Below are positions 1 through 11,728 of a stretch of DNA of 64,000 bases, in pieces. Within the stretch, counting starts at the first letter, position 1. Every line of letters starts with the position of its first letter. This DNA is from Flaveria trinervia. Its lineage: Eukaryota; Streptophyta; Magnoliopsida; Asterales; Asteraceae. The notes beneath the pieces are model-generated. The model had not been told where the DNA came from. It ran no database searches and was given only the letters and a program-made list of their open reading frames with translations. The stretch lies in assembly GCA_025506515.1 (NCBI GenBank), contig CM046443.1:27723551-27787550 (forward strand). The letters are read 5' to 3'. Made by a program: the position numbers and the translations under genes.

Positions 1-189
1 GTTTATGTATGTTACTCGTATGTATTGTGCTTGTTAAATGTTGAATTCTTGAATGTTTATAGGTTGTTCATGCTTAGAATAGTTATGTTAAGCTTAGAAC
101 AGATGGGTTTGATGAATGTGTATGAAAAACATGCTAAGAAAAAGTTACACAGAAGATTCATACGTCTGAAAATTCCTTAGAAAGATTTA

Positions 190-445
190 AGTGTAGGCCC
201 ATGCGCCCCAATAGTGCCCATGCGCCCAAGTGGCTCATGCGCCCAAGTGGCTCATGCGCCTAAGTATCCATGCATCCGAATTATCCATGCGTCTAAGTGT
301 TCATGCGCACAAATAGTGCCTGTGTGCCTGAATAGTTCATGCGCCTAAAGTGAAAAATGATTAAGTGTTGGCTGATGCACCTATATAGTGGTGAAACGCC
401 CAAACAGGGCTCATGCGCCCAAATAGTTCCCATGCGCCTAAGCAC
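190..445. repeat. CATGCGCC short-motif array inside LTR A
   Basis: The motif CATGCGCC followed by (T/C)AAGTG or similar recurs irregularly, spaced about 12-25 bases apart, with drifted copies such as CATGCATCC and CATGCGTC. It is far richer in CG than its surroundings. The matching array in the second family A LTR lies at about 32730-33145. Confidence 0.8.
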
Positions 446-849
446 TTAGAAATTTTTACAGAATTTTCTAGGAGTCTGTGCTTTAGGGTTTTGACCTAGG
501 TTGACTAAGGGCTTATTAATGATGATGTTCCAGGCATGTTATGATTACATATGATGTTCCTTATTGTTTATCATTGATATTATTATTATTACTTATAGTA
601 TGTGACTTTACGTGGTATGTTATTATCGTAACGTAAAGTATCTAGTAATAATAAAGTGAAAGAGCAATAAAGAAAAGAAGAGGAACATTAATGAAAATGT
701 TAACAAGTCTTGCAAGCTCATAGAAGGGACACGATCGTGTTGTCGTTAGCTCAACTGTGCTGCGGGCTAGCTACCCTATTGTGCACACAGGGCCAATCAA
801 TTGAGATTGGCAGGACCCTTGTAGCGTACCCTAGGTGATTGGGTCGGTC

Positions 850-930
850 TTATACACAGTACACAGAGCCCCTTCGGGGGATACAGTTGACCCTTTCGAG
901 GGATATGGATGGCCCATCACCCGTTTTTCA
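850..930. repeat. Short GTTGACCC tandem unit in LTR A (few copies)
   Basis: A unit of about 22 bases (GGGATACAGTTGACCCTTTC) occurs here in about two partial copies. The related LTR at 32096-34236 carries about five, so copy number varies between family members. Confidence 0.6.
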
Positions 931-1467
931 TCGCGCACATAGTTGGGGTATTGCTCATTGGTCCACATAGACAGTGAAAGATAAATATAAAAGATTACAG
1001 AGTAAACAAGGCATACAGTAATGAGAACGGACAATGATTGTTCATATAGTTGATGCGTGCTCGTATATATAGTACAGAGTTCTATTTTACAGAAAATAGT
1101 ATTTTCTTATACTGCATATAGAAAGTATTTTATTACTTATAGAACTAGAGCTCACTCAGCAACGCTGACTTTTATACATTTTCAGTTGGCGGGTAATTAT
1201 TGCTGAGGATGGCACGAGAATGAAGCTACTCGGCAGAGAAAGTCTGACATCCATTCGTATTTTATGTTGTTGTTGTTTTGTAATACAGTAAAACAATTCT
1301 TTTGTAACCAGTTAAATAGTGTTGTATTGCTCAACCACAGTGGTTTAAATGAAATGAATGGTTTTTGATAAACTAATTCCGCTGCTTAAGATTGTATAGT
1401 TATAATGTTTAATGTTTTTAATTGCTGTGAATGACCGACTGTGAAGTTCCCGGAACGGGGCCTTACA

Positions 1468-1919
1468 ACTTATTCATATTATACTAATTATCAACTTAGT
1501 TGTGTATTGTGGGTTGTACTTTATGCTTTATATAATGTACATCATTTTGTTTTTTCTATATTTTTTATTTTTAACCCTATAGTTTTCATCTTATATTTAA
1601 CTTTAATACATTTCACATTTTCAACTTTGGTATCATATACTTTATCATTTACAATTTTTTTGTTTTACGTGTCGGTTTAAAATTTCCGAGTTTAGATACA
1701 GGCACATGCGTATGTAGTTTAATGATTTTATATGTATTTTTTTCTGTTTCACGACCACGTTGATAATACACTTCATTCTACTTTATACATATTAACACGT
1801 CGGAATGCACATGCATGGTTTAAAATTTTAAACTATTTTTATGTTCAGTTTTGTTTTTTATTTTGTTTTATAAGTTTTTCTGGTGTTGGTGGTCACTAAT
1901 GAGGTTTGATATTCGTGTT
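1468..1919. other. No gene seen (AT-rich)
   Basis: AT-rich DNA between the LTR end and a Helitron-like terminus. A 79-codon open frame here is hydrophobic low-complexity sequence without family resemblance. It may be the 3' part of a Helitron whose end is at 1969. Confidence 0.4.
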
Positions 1920-1969
1920 ATTTGATAGGGTTTTACATTCCCACCGCAACGTGTGGGGTTAAATACTAG
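1920..1969 (+). mobile_element. Helitron-like 3' terminus
   Basis: A short hairpin (CCCAC, loop, GTGGGG) is followed within about 10 bases by ACTAG and then T. That is the plant Helitron 3' end pattern (hairpin, then CTRR, insertion between A and T). A nearly identical terminus lies at 17740-17787. The matching 5' end was not found in the window, so the element probably starts to the left or is truncated. Confidence 0.5.
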
Positions 1970-2046
1970 TTGTATCTAAAAATAAAGCACAACTATAAAC
2001 ATATGTATGATTCAAGAATATAATTAATGTCATTTACATCAAACAT

Positions 2047-2544
2047 ATCTATACTACTATATAATAGAGAAATCATGGCTACATTTGTAATTTTACATCA
2101 ATTTTAATATTACATACGAAGAGTTGCAAGCTTTAATGTGTAATGTCATAAGATTTATTTTTATTATACCCCTTTTAAGTTTTAAATACTTGTACTTCAC
2201 CATTTTCTAATTAAATTTAAAGTAAGACTATTATATTTAATGTTATCTTAATCTATCTATATCTATACTAATATATAATATAATTTTTTGAACAACATTG
2301 GAATTTAATCTATTTTTAAGACACTTAGAAACAATTTTGTTATATTTGATACAAGTGATTATGCATAAACAACTTGTTATATTCAAATTTGATCATCCCT
2401 ACAGTAATATAGATATGTTTGATATATTACATTAATCAAATAAAAAATAAAATGAAAGTTAACACAATAAGAAAGAGTTAGCTAAAGACAAAGTCCTAAA
2501 AATATTTATACCCCCGCCGCACCGCACGAGCTTCACCAACTAGT
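2047..2544 (+). mobile_element. Possible short non-autonomous Helitron
   Basis: The left end reads TCTATACTACTATATAATAG, typical of plant Helitron 5' ends (TC start, preceded by A). A second TCTATACTAATATATAAT start lies near 2265. The right end has the GC-rich stretch CCCCGCCGCACCGCACG followed by AACTAG and T at 2540-2544. It contains no coding sequence. Which 5' end belongs to the 3' end is uncertain. Confidence 0.4.
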
Positions 2545-2679
2545 GAATTAAAAAGTCGTACATCATCATAAATTCTAAGAACTACCAACATCACGTCCGG
2601 TACCAATTGCATTATCGATACCACCACCAACATTCTTCAATGTACAACTTCACTCATTATGGCCTCTCATTCCATAGAT

Positions 2680-5100
2680 CAACAACACCTAGTCTGTTTC
2701 CCTATTTTTTTCTCTAAAGATGATATATCTTGAAAATGTTTATAATGTTTATGAGAACCGGAACCTTTGTTTTTAATTCCAACAGATCTTCTAAAAATAA
2801 TAATAGATGGATAATCAGAACCAATAATATTCCCCAACCTCTGATTCTTAGGTATTGATTCTGAAGGAACATGTAAAGCATCCACATTCGCTTGTGTTTT
2901 CTTTACTTCCTCTAAGTAAATTTTTAATTGATCCATGTTTGGAAAAAATTTGCCGATAATATAAGCATGCCTATACACAATATCATAAACAATGCTGTCA
3001 ACAAGATCAACATTTGCACCAAGATCTCGCTCAATAACAGTATGCATTGACTTATTTGGAGTAGCATCTCGTGTCCATCTTCTCATAATATATCTTTCAA
3101 GAAACTATTTAATACCACATAGTCTTAAAACATAGAAGATATGTCGGCATAACAAACCGTATTGCTCATATTAATTGCAACTACATGTAACTACATATCA
3201 TTTTGCCTAAACAAAACTTATATCAGAAAACATAACAATCAATAACAATTGCAAAATGTGTTGCATTATAAAACTAAATCAGTTATAGTACAAAAATAGA
3301 TGATTTTTTAATAAAATCACCATATTAATGGATAAAACACTTTGTACTGCATTAGAATCTTTGCACAAAAATCACATAGTATTGTATTTTTATAAAAAGA
3401 ATGAATCAAAACCTCAAAGGTGCATGAGACAATAACATCTAACTCCTTAATTGAAAACTTGACAAAGTCACCAGCCGGTTCAAAACATTTTCATTTACAT
3501 TCATGAACAATACCAATGATTTCATATTGAACATCATAAAATATCTCCATTGTGTAAATCTTTTCAGCTTGATCTTCTGACTCGTAACTAGTTTTCATCT
3601 CAGGTGTTGTGTGTTTTGTATTATGATCATTTTTACGATAGGTAAACCTTTGAGCCTCCATAGCAATATCGAAATGACTTAAAAACTCTAACAAAGACTA
3701 ATTTGTGTTGCTAATCTAACCAAAAAATGGCTTTCACTCTCGGACCTAGACGTAGTACGCATAAGGCCACACATTTGTTCATGGCCATAATATGCAGGTA
3801 TTCAATTTTGTCTCAATAAAAACATGTTTAACAACCATTTGTTAGCAGGTTCAATAGCATCAGTCCAAATAATGTCACACAACTTACGCCTAAAAGACTT
3901 ATCTTGGGATAACTTAGGTCCAACCTGTTACAAAAAGATAATTTTCATTGCGCTAAAGAAAACAACACATTTAATAGATCATAAATGAAAATAGTACAAA
4001 AAAGTAAAATCGACCTTGGATGAAACTTTGTTCATATATGCCACATGCATAGTCGGTGTCTGCTAGTTAGGAAAACATCTTGAATTGCAATCTTCATGGC
4101 CGGGTCCTGATAAGTAACCACAACTTTAGGAGCCACACCAAAATATTTTAGAAAAGCAGTAACCACTTATATGAATATGCAGTTTTTGAACCTAACAAGC
4201 CAACCCCAAATGTAATGTTGTAATGATGATTGTCTATTCCAGTGAAGGACACAAAAACCAAGTCATACCTACAAACAATAAAAACAACAAACAAAAATTC
4301 GTATGAATTAAACAAATTTAAAATATATAAAAAATTGTAAAACAGTAAAAAAACATCACAAAATAGGATATGTGTTAGTAAGGAATGTAGTTTCAAAAGA
4401 TATAACATCACCAAACATAACATAATCCCACTTCATATCCTTGTCGGCCCAAAATAAATCAGCAAGATCATCTTCCTCTCCCGTTAAATATTCACAAGAA
4501 AACACGGGTAAACACTCCTTTTTCTTTAGAAGACAATTTACGGCCATATCAACATCAAATTCACCAAGAAACAAATTAAGGTCACTTTTAAAGTTGTTGC
4601 TCGCAAACCCACCACACATTACTTTCATAATATTAAACACTTCATAGGACCAATATTCATTTTAGAAAAATAAGTAATTAGTTATTGTTGAGTGAATGGC
4701 AAATCTTGTGCTACACATAATAGATGGTAGTCCTCAGGACCAACAAAGCTGTGGTTATGCTTCTCATCAAAACCATAAAATGGTATTGTATTTCTTACAT
4801 TTACTTAACCCTAAACAAATGTGAGTCTTACAACCGGTGCGTTTAGATGGACATTTGATCTTTTGATTTCTTATCACAACCATAGTTATCATTATATTAA
4901 CCGTGTCAATGACATGAAATGTCTTATGACCCTCTTTTGCACAAACTATATATTTACTTTTAATAACACCGTTTGATGTATACTGGATATGCTTACGTGC
5001 CTCAAAACCACTTAACTTAGCATAATTTTTGTAAAATCATATTCATCAAATGAGCAAAACTTCATACCAACTATAGGTTTGGATGAATCTGAAACATTAG
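2680..5100 (-). pseudogene. FAR1-RELATED SEQUENCE (FRS)-like pseudogene
   Basis: FRS proteins are MULE-transposase-derived plant transcription regulators. Reading the minus strand from about 5100: a FAR1 DNA-binding domain (IVGMKF, then GFEARKHIQYTSNGVIKSKY, then CAKEGHK and TGCKTHI); HNHSFVGPEDYH; a MULE transposase core (NIMKVMCGG, FKSDLNLFLGEFD, LFWADKDMKWDYVMFGDVIS, then after a likely intron near 4270-4375 FTGIDNHHYNITFG); QDPAMKIAIQDVF and HRLCMWHI; LCDIIWTDAIEPA; LMRTTSRSESESHF; EFLSHFDIAMEAQRF; a C-terminal RRWTRDATPN block at 3086. The order matches the family, but the frame changes repeatedly: a stop after the first FAR1 block, another after FTQQ near 4693, and another after MWHI near 4050. 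The residue before QDPAM is Tyr where the family has Asp. This is a decayed gene copy. The domain call is firm; splice sites are not. Confidence 0.8.
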
Positions 5101-6060
5101 GAACATAATTCTTCTTTCTAGAGATGTACGAACACCTATAACACAAAACAGAAAACATTGAATTACAAATAATGATTCAATGTTTAAAACATAGAAACAA
5201 ATACAACACATATAAATTGCTAAATATATAATGAAATGTATTTTTGATTTAAAATAGCACAAATAATAAAAACAACACACATAATGAAAAATCACATTTA
5301 ATAAAAACAACACACTTAATGAAAACAATACACTGCATAGTAGGAAAAAACACAAATTCTAGTAATTACAAGTGTATGTGAATTAAATATAAAACAACAC
5401 TTTTGAATGGCTAGATACATAGAGAACACCATTGTTTTAACCATAAAACTAAAAAGAAACATAGATAAGGAAAACATCACACGTAATTAAAACAACATAC
5501 GTAATTAAACAAAACTGAATAGACATAAAAATTTTAATCGAAACCTTTATTGATTGCATTGACAGACATTGTAACTACAGAGTAGAAGAATAACTTGATT
5601 TTCGTTTCAAAGTTGATAAAAAATCATGAGTTGATGAATTTGGTTTCGTGAAATAGAAGATTCTTATTATTGTTTCAACGATCGTATTCTGCAATAGTGA
5701 TATTGAAATCAGTTGGCATTGCAAATTCTGATAAGAACTCATGATCTCAGGATTTGATTCGTGAAATTGAGGACGAGGACAACTTGATTCAATGAAGTGC
5801 AAATTTTGATAAAAAAAACTTGTGGTATCATAATTTGATTTCGTGAAATTGAATGCAACTTGATTTAATGATTGTGATATTAATATCAATTTGATGATCT
5901 CGAGAACTTGATTTGATTTCTTCAGTTGTTATGAAAAATCGGATTTGATTGAATATCGGAGGTGATAGAATGAAAATTGAAGAAGAATATTCAATTAGCA
6001 AAAATACCCTCCCTTGCTAAATTTAAAACGGTCACATGTCATAATAGTATTTGTTCTTGG
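5101..6060. other. Upstream region of FRS pseudogene, imperfect repeats only
   Basis: AT-rich DNA. Around 5560-5900 the phrase (A/T)TTGATTTCGTGAAATTGA recurs several times with drift. Open frames here show no family resemblance. It may be old 5' flank of the FRS pseudogene. Confidence 0.4.
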
Positions 6061-6118
6061 GTAGTGGTGGTTTCTATAGTTTTCAATTATAAACATGGTT
6101 TTTATTTGATCATTCTCT

Positions 6119-6152
<34 letters not shown>

Positions 6153-7633
6153 GAGGAGGGTTCCAATGGAAACCATATTATAATTGGAAACTAAAAAAAC
6201 CAATTTTTTACTTTTTATCATTTTGATCTATGGTTGAGATTAATTAGTGTTATTTAAATAAATTAATTAAAGATTGTAAGTATTTAATAAGACCTTACGG
6301 GCATAATTGGAAAAACACAAAATAATTAATTTGGTAACCACCAAAATAATTAAATTATTCTTAAATTCACTCAATTTTTTTTCTCTTTCATCTCACCTCT
6401 CTCATCTCTTCTATTTAAAAAATATATAAAATCAAATTAAATTCATTTTTGGTTTTACTATGAATGATTAGTTTATTTTTTTAGTTGACGTATGTTTATA
6501 TAAGTTCTATTTACGTATATTAAGTAAGTCACATGTACATATATGTGAGATTGTTGCAAGAAAGGCTAACAACAGATGAGTTGTAACCGTACCCTTACAA
6601 AAATTATTAAAAAATTATCAAAATAAAAGGATAAGACTTTTTTCATATACATAAATTAAAATAATACAATACAATAAGTACACAATTTACATATGTAACG
6701 GCAGTAATACGTATATGTAACAATAGTGTTACGTGCATGTCATAACAATGTTACGTGTATGTAACAACAGTGTTACGTGTATGTAACAGCAGTGTTACGT
6801 GTATGTAACATCTGTGTTACATATATGTAACAACAATACTAATTATTTATTTGTTCAGTTTCTTTCTTAATGACCTAGATAACATTTTTTCATCCCATTG
6901 GTCGTCATCTTCATAACTATCAAACTTACATATACGTACGTCACGAGTGGGTACATATATGTATCTTATCCGGAAATCCATTTTCCATATAGTTCATCAC
7001 CATCTTCATTAGGGTTACGTATACGTAACAGAGTTTATCATCATCTTCTTCATCTTGATGTTTAGTTCCATGCATATGTAACCTAGCCGCCACCTTCTTT
7101 TAAGATGCATCTTTATCATCTTCTTCTTGATTGTTGGTTTTGAATGATTAACAAGTTTAACCAAACTATTACCGGTGTTTCTTTGGTGTTTAAAGACAAT
7201 TATGGCGTTCAAAGGTGATATTCAAAGTAGAAGAACCATTGACGAAAGAAAGTGGGTGGTGTCGACGGTGTTCGAAGGCGGTCGGGAGTCGTAGACGACG
7301 AGATATGGGCTTGTATGGTGATGTACGAGATGGAAAAACAATGGCGGCAAGTGATGGCGATGGTGGTATGAGATGGTGGTGATGATATGTTGATGGTGAT
7401 GATGGTAGTGCCCTAATTAAAATCATGATGGTAGAATTTTTTAAAGATGATAGAAATATGTAATTCACAAATTCAATTATGGAGATAATAAATGAATTCT
7501 AAAGAAAAGATAATTACCAAAATTAAAAGGGTGTCAAATTACTTTACTAGCCTTTTAAATAAAAAATAAAAAATTTAAAAGAAAATAATTGATTGGTTAA
7601 AAGTGGTTTTTATGGTTTTTATTTGATCACTCC

Positions 7634-7634
<1 letters not shown>
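6153..7634. mobile_element. Element with related inverted ends, lodged between TA microsatellites
   Basis: The left end reads GAGGAGGGTTCCAATGGAAA and CCATATTATAATTGGAAAC. The right end, on the other strand, reads AGGAGTGATCAAATAAAAAC and CATAAAAACC. The two are imperfect inverted copies, and each abuts a TA run (6119-6152 and 7633-7683). A third copy of the end lies just left of the first TA run (about 6068-6118), in the orientation of a right end. The inside holds a 24-bp tandem repeat and no recognisable protein. The superfamily is not assigned. Confidence 0.45.
6694..6840. repeat. Tandem repeat, unit about 24 bp, GTAAC...GTTAC
   Basis: About six drifted copies of ATGTAACAACAGTGTTACGT. 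Each unit is itself partly palindromic because GTAAC and GTTAC are reverse complements. It lies inside the TA-flanked element. Confidence 0.8.

Positions 7635-7683
<49 letters not shown>
7633..7683. repeat. TA microsatellite
   Basis: About 50 bases of alternating T and A with one AA interruption. It marks the right edge of the element at 6153-7634. A similar run at 6119-6152 marks the left edge. Confidence 0.9.
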
Positions 7684-8129
7684 GAGAAAGTTTAATTAAA
7701 AAATAATATTTGCCTAATTAGTGAAAGAAAAAATGAATTGAGGACATATGACAAAGCTAGAAAAAGAGTTAAGGGGGTATTTTGGTCTATTAACCATTTA
7801 ATTCAATTCTCTTTCTTCTTTTAAGAATGTAGCACATTTTTACCCACTCTTTTCACTCCAAAACCCTATCAACAATTAATATCAAAATATAACCAAACCC
7901 TAGAGATCTCTCCTTCTTTCAAACTCCAAAATTGCATGCAACAACTAGCTAGTGTTTAGAGGTGTTAACTTGAGCGGCAGGTGTTAACCGATAGTGCATT
8001 AAGACAATGGTTTGGTAGTAATGATAGCAGTAATAAGATGTAATGAAAAGTGACGGTGGATGACATCAATGATCAATGATACTCAAATGTGATTCGTTTT
8101 ATCACATTCAGTTTGTCACTTAGATTGTT
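7684..8129. other. No gene seen
   Basis: AT-rich sequence without recognisable coding or repeat structure, between the TA microsatellite and the minisatellite that begins near 8130. Confidence 0.4.
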
Positions 8130-9115
8130 CAAGTATAAAACAACACATAGATTGTTGTTCTAACGCAAAAACAACAGAAAACGTGTACTATTCATGCAAT
8201 ATAGTACAAAACGTTAAAACAACAAAGAAAGTGTTGTTTCTATGTTGTTTATTATTTTGACATTATACATCATAAAAACAACACATGATATTTTCTTGTT
8301 TTGATGTAACACAACATAGAACATGCAAAACAGCACAAGATAGTATTGTTTGACACAAAGCATCACAAAACTTTGTTGTTTGATGCAAAGCAGCACAAAG
8401 TTTGACGTAAAGCAACACAAAACTATAGTGTTTGATTCAAGCAATACAAAACGGTGCTGTTTGACGCAAAGTGTTGGAGCATATATTGTCATATATAGTG
8501 TGTCTGTCGCTTGTCGAATAGTCTAGACTTAATGTAATACACCTGATATGTCGTAAACACATGAAACTGGGTCATTCGCAGAAGCATATGCGAATGAGAC
8601 TGTACGACTGAGCCGCTAATGGACTAGTCATGCGACTGAGAGATACGATTGGGCCATTCGTAAGACTGAACCATAAGTATGGTCCAGTCGTACGATTGAA
8701 CTATACGCATGGCCCAGTCGTATGAATGGGCCCAGTCGCATCTGATATGGGCTGAGGCCTATAAATACCAGTTTTATTGTATAGAGAGGTTAAAGAGTGT
8801 GCCCGGGGCCTAGGTGCTGCCGGATAAGAGGGGATCTCCCCTTGCCAAGAGTTGTGATTCTTATGTTGTAACGAGCTTGTAATCATTAGGTTTTATCAAT
8901 GAAACCATTTTATTATAGTTCTGTTATTGTTTGTCTCTTGATTTTGGTTTTGTTTCTTTCCGTCAAGAACACGCTCGGATGTCTACCGATCCGGCGCCTT
9001 CACACAAAGCAGCACAAAACGGTGTTGTTTGACGCAAAACAACACAGTTCTATGCTGTTTCGACGAAATAAAACCCAAAAACGCTAAAATATAGCACAAT
9101 TCTGGATTGTTTATT
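8130..9115. repeat. Minisatellite of GCAAAGCAGCACAAAACGGTG-type units, interrupted
   Basis: Imperfect units of about 25-32 bases combine a (GC)AAA(G/A)CA(G/A)CACAAAAC block with a TGTTGTTTGACG block. The two blocks are partly complementary, so units can fold back. Removing the solo LTR at 8472-9004 and one CAAAG copy rejoins the array cleanly (GACGCAAAGCAGCAC), so the array existed before the LTR arrived. Confidence 0.75.
8472..9004 (+). mobile_element. Solo LTR, 533 bp, target duplication CAAAG
   Basis: It begins TGTTGGAGCAT, ends GCGCCTTCACA, and is flanked by the identical 5-mers CAAAG at 8467-8471 and 9005-9009. It carries a TATA box (TATAAATA, 8760-8767) and a U5-like stretch with several T-rich, poly(A)-signal-like words (about 8880-8960). 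The U3-like part (about 8570-8745) is packed with CGTACGATTGA and CATTCG motifs like those in the SIRE-type LTRs further right. No internal retroelement sequence is present, so this is a solo LTR left by LTR-LTR recombination. Confidence 0.85.
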
Positions 9116-9279
9116 ATTATTTTTCAATATAGCAATACTATACTTAAATTAAAGAGAAAAAATTCTTGACTTTATGGTTCCTTTATTTAAAAAAATAGTT
9201 TATTATGAAAACTATAAACGTTTAAAAGATTTGAATGGAAGTCAAAAAAGTCAACAAAGTGGTTACATACCCAAATTAC

Positions 9280-9932
9280 TAGGGGTGTTCATCGAATCGA
9301 ATCAAATTCGAGTTAATCAAATTGAATAAGTCGAATTTTGAAAATTCCAAACCGGAACCAAATTTGATTCTATTTTGAAAAAGATAAATCAAATTCGAAT
9401 CGAATCGAATTCAAAACTTTCAAGTAGGATTCGAATTCGATTCACATTGAAAAAAATTTCAAATTCGAATCGAATTTGAATTTATTCGATTTGTATTTAA
9501 TAAAAACATATTTAATCGAATAGCAGTTTCAAAATTCATTCAACAAATTTAATTTCAAATGCTCAAAATATTTAAACAGAAGTAACATATGAAATATTAC
9601 AAGTTTTAAATAAGTTAAAAAGGTATCAATTAGGGTTTAACATTTTAGATTATATACTTTTTAAACTTTTAATTCTTAATTTCTCATATGCATATTTCTT
9701 AATTGTTATACAAAATAAATAAATGTATGTGTGTGTATTTGTAATTTGAATTTCGAATCAAATAGAATTGAAAATCACAAATTCGCAATTCGATAATTAG
9801 ATCTTATATCGAATCGAATTCGAATTTTGAAAATTCAAATCGAATTTCGAATCAGTGCTTTTCGACTCGAATCGAATCGAATTTCGACTTTTTTGAATAT
9901 TTCAAATCTGATTCGAATATTGAACACCTATA
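9280..9932. mobile_element. hAT-type miniature element, TSD CAAATTAC
   Basis: The terminal inverted repeats are TAGGGGTGTTCA (left) and TATAGGTGTTCA (right, read on the other strand). They are flanked by the perfect 8-bp duplication CAAATTAC at 9272-9279 and 9933-9940. An 8-bp duplication with GGTGTTCA-type ends is characteristic of hAT elements. The subterminal 150-200 bases on each side are dense in TCGAATCGAATTCGAA words, which pair across the element and within each arm. There is no transposase frame; the element is non-autonomous. Confidence 0.85.
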
Positions 9933-10110
9933 CAAATTACTCTTCCACCTTTTTATTTTTTACATTTTTGTATTAACCATTGATTGAATAATTGAAGATA
10001 TTTTAGTTTTCTTAGGCAAAATATATATTTTTAGTGGAACCTCCAAATTTTGTGAGGATGCATAAAATTATTTCAAATCATAACTTTAAACCAAATCAAA
10101 ATTAAGTAAG

Positions 10111-11509
10111 TGTAACATCGCACACACTGTATGGGGTGCAAAAGAGTATTTAATATGGTAACATTGTTTTGTTGTTTTTGGGTTGTTTAGAAAAGAGTCG
10201 AATAAAATATAATATGTTGTCATTAAACGTATAGATTCGAGTGATTATTCATTTTGACCTATCAAATACTTTATCACGCCTTCGTAACGCACGACAGGTT
10301 AAAAACTTGTTTGTTACAAAAAACCAAAATAAGGATACATTGTGATCATGATCGAACTTTACGGGATCAACAAGGATTGTTAGTAGGTATAAATCCCTAA
10401 TCCATTAATAATCTCCTGCATTTTCACTTCACTGTGGGAGGGAGAGAGATGATAATTATCCTTCCATTGTTTGGACGCCCAATCCAGGTAAGAAATCTCT
10501 GTTTGGTCAAATGTTAGGGTTTTTAATGATTATATTAGTAGTGAAAATATTGTAAGTATGATTTCTGGTAAAAATGCATAATTAACGAGGTTATGAATTT
10601 CTAATTAGTTGGGAGGTGATTATTTTCGTTAAGATATGATGTTAAGATGGGTAGGATGTGAGTTTGTGTCATTTTCAGTCGTGATTCATGAGGGTCTTTG
10701 CCCGAACATCAACCATGTTCTTGTGTGCGATTGAGGGGATCTGCAAGAGGGGACCATGGTCATGGTTTTGAGTTTTCTATGATTTAAGAATTTAACATAA
10801 ACAACCTACTAATTAAGTGACACGATAGTAATAATGACTGATATTAGGGTTTTAATGGTACTAAGATGAGTATCCAATGTTTTATAGCTTTACTTGTCAC
10901 ACAATTATCTAAATGCTTGTTACTTCAATATGTGCACTCACGTTATGAATAATTGTTTTTGAAGTATGAGATAATCAATGACGAGCTTTGAATTATAGCT
11001 CGTATATCCTTGAACTTTCTCATTTTCTTTTTATGCTTATGAATATACAGATCAAGTTATGAGCTAGAATGACTGAAGAAGATATCATAAGATTGTATAT
11101 GATTAATAGACATTGTCTTGCATAAAGAGTAGATATACACACAAACACTATAGTTGGTACATAATTTAAGTGAAGCCACCTACTAGTAGATGAGCATTTT
11201 GAAAGGACTTGACTGATAAAGATGCACATGTAACAGACTGTTGTCAACTTGATGATGGCAGACTGTTTTTTTATTTTCATGAAGTCAATGGTAGTGGGCA
11301 CTCGCCCACTGCCTCTTACGCATGTGGGTGACTCCATGTAGTATTTGAACTATCAATGGTCTATCTGCCATGTGGTTTTAGATATGAAAAAAGGCATTTT
11401 GATTGCTCAACGGATCATGTGAGTGGTGATATTTCGTATCTCATTCGACTCGCTGCGTATCCTTTATATGTGATTTCCAAATTTTCATCAGTTACCAACA
11501 TGTTTTACA
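10111..11509 (+). mobile_element. LTR-like stretch (TGTAACATCGC ... TTTTACA)
   Basis: It starts TGTAAC like the family A and B LTRs and ends TTTTACA at 11509, four bases before a primer site. It contains CCAATCCAGGTAAGAAATC at about 10470-10490, close to AGAATCCAGGTAAGAATC in the family B LTR (37788-37805). No second copy lies in the window, so the boundaries are inferred. The element following it has been lost or replaced: the chromovirus starts at 11729. Confidence 0.4.
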
Positions 11510-11513
11510 ATTC

Positions 11514-11526
11514 TGGTATCAGAGCT
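11514..11526 (+). other. Primer binding site, initiator tRNA-Met type
   Basis: TGGTATCAGAGCT matches the usual plant retroelement primer site complementary to the 3' end of initiator tRNA-Met. It lies four bases after an LTR-like TTTTACA end, which is the normal position. Confidence 0.6.
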
Positions 11527-11728
11527 AAAACCATTCAATTTCAACCTTAAAATACCCTTAAAATTTCTATCATGAATCCATCCCATCACCTTAACTTTTA
11601 GTCCCGATGCGTATATCCTGAATTGCAATTTATAATTAGAAGAAAGTGAAGGAACTTCTTAACATGCTTCGCATAAAGTTAGTTAAAACAAATAGATAAC
11701 GTAAAAGGAACTTTCTTATATATGTTTT

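Larger units (their letters stand above)
1..1467 (+). mobile_element. Family A LTR, 3' portion (cut by window edge)
   Basis: This stretch aligns by eye, block by block, with the solo LTR at 32096-34236: the same CATGCGCC array, the same GTTGACCC-type short repeats, the same leader text and the same end (CGGAACGGGGCCTTACA). The LTR ends with CA at 1467. Its 5' part lies outside the window, so I cannot tell whether it is a solo LTR or the 3' LTR of an element to the left. The end also resembles the family B chromovirus LTRs (GGGAACGGGGTCTTACA), so a Ty3/gypsy origin is likely. Confidence 0.75.

Noticed and set aside
190..445. CRISPR-like array of CATGCGCC repeats
   Set aside because: Repeats are only 8-12 bases, spacers are not unique or of constant length, and the context is a plant LTR.
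10450..10495. A start codon followed by a short frame and CAGGTAAG, looking like exon 1 of a host gene
   Set aside because: The CCAGGTAAGAA context is shared with chromovirus LTR leaders and no further exons follow before the retroelement. An LTR leader explains it better.
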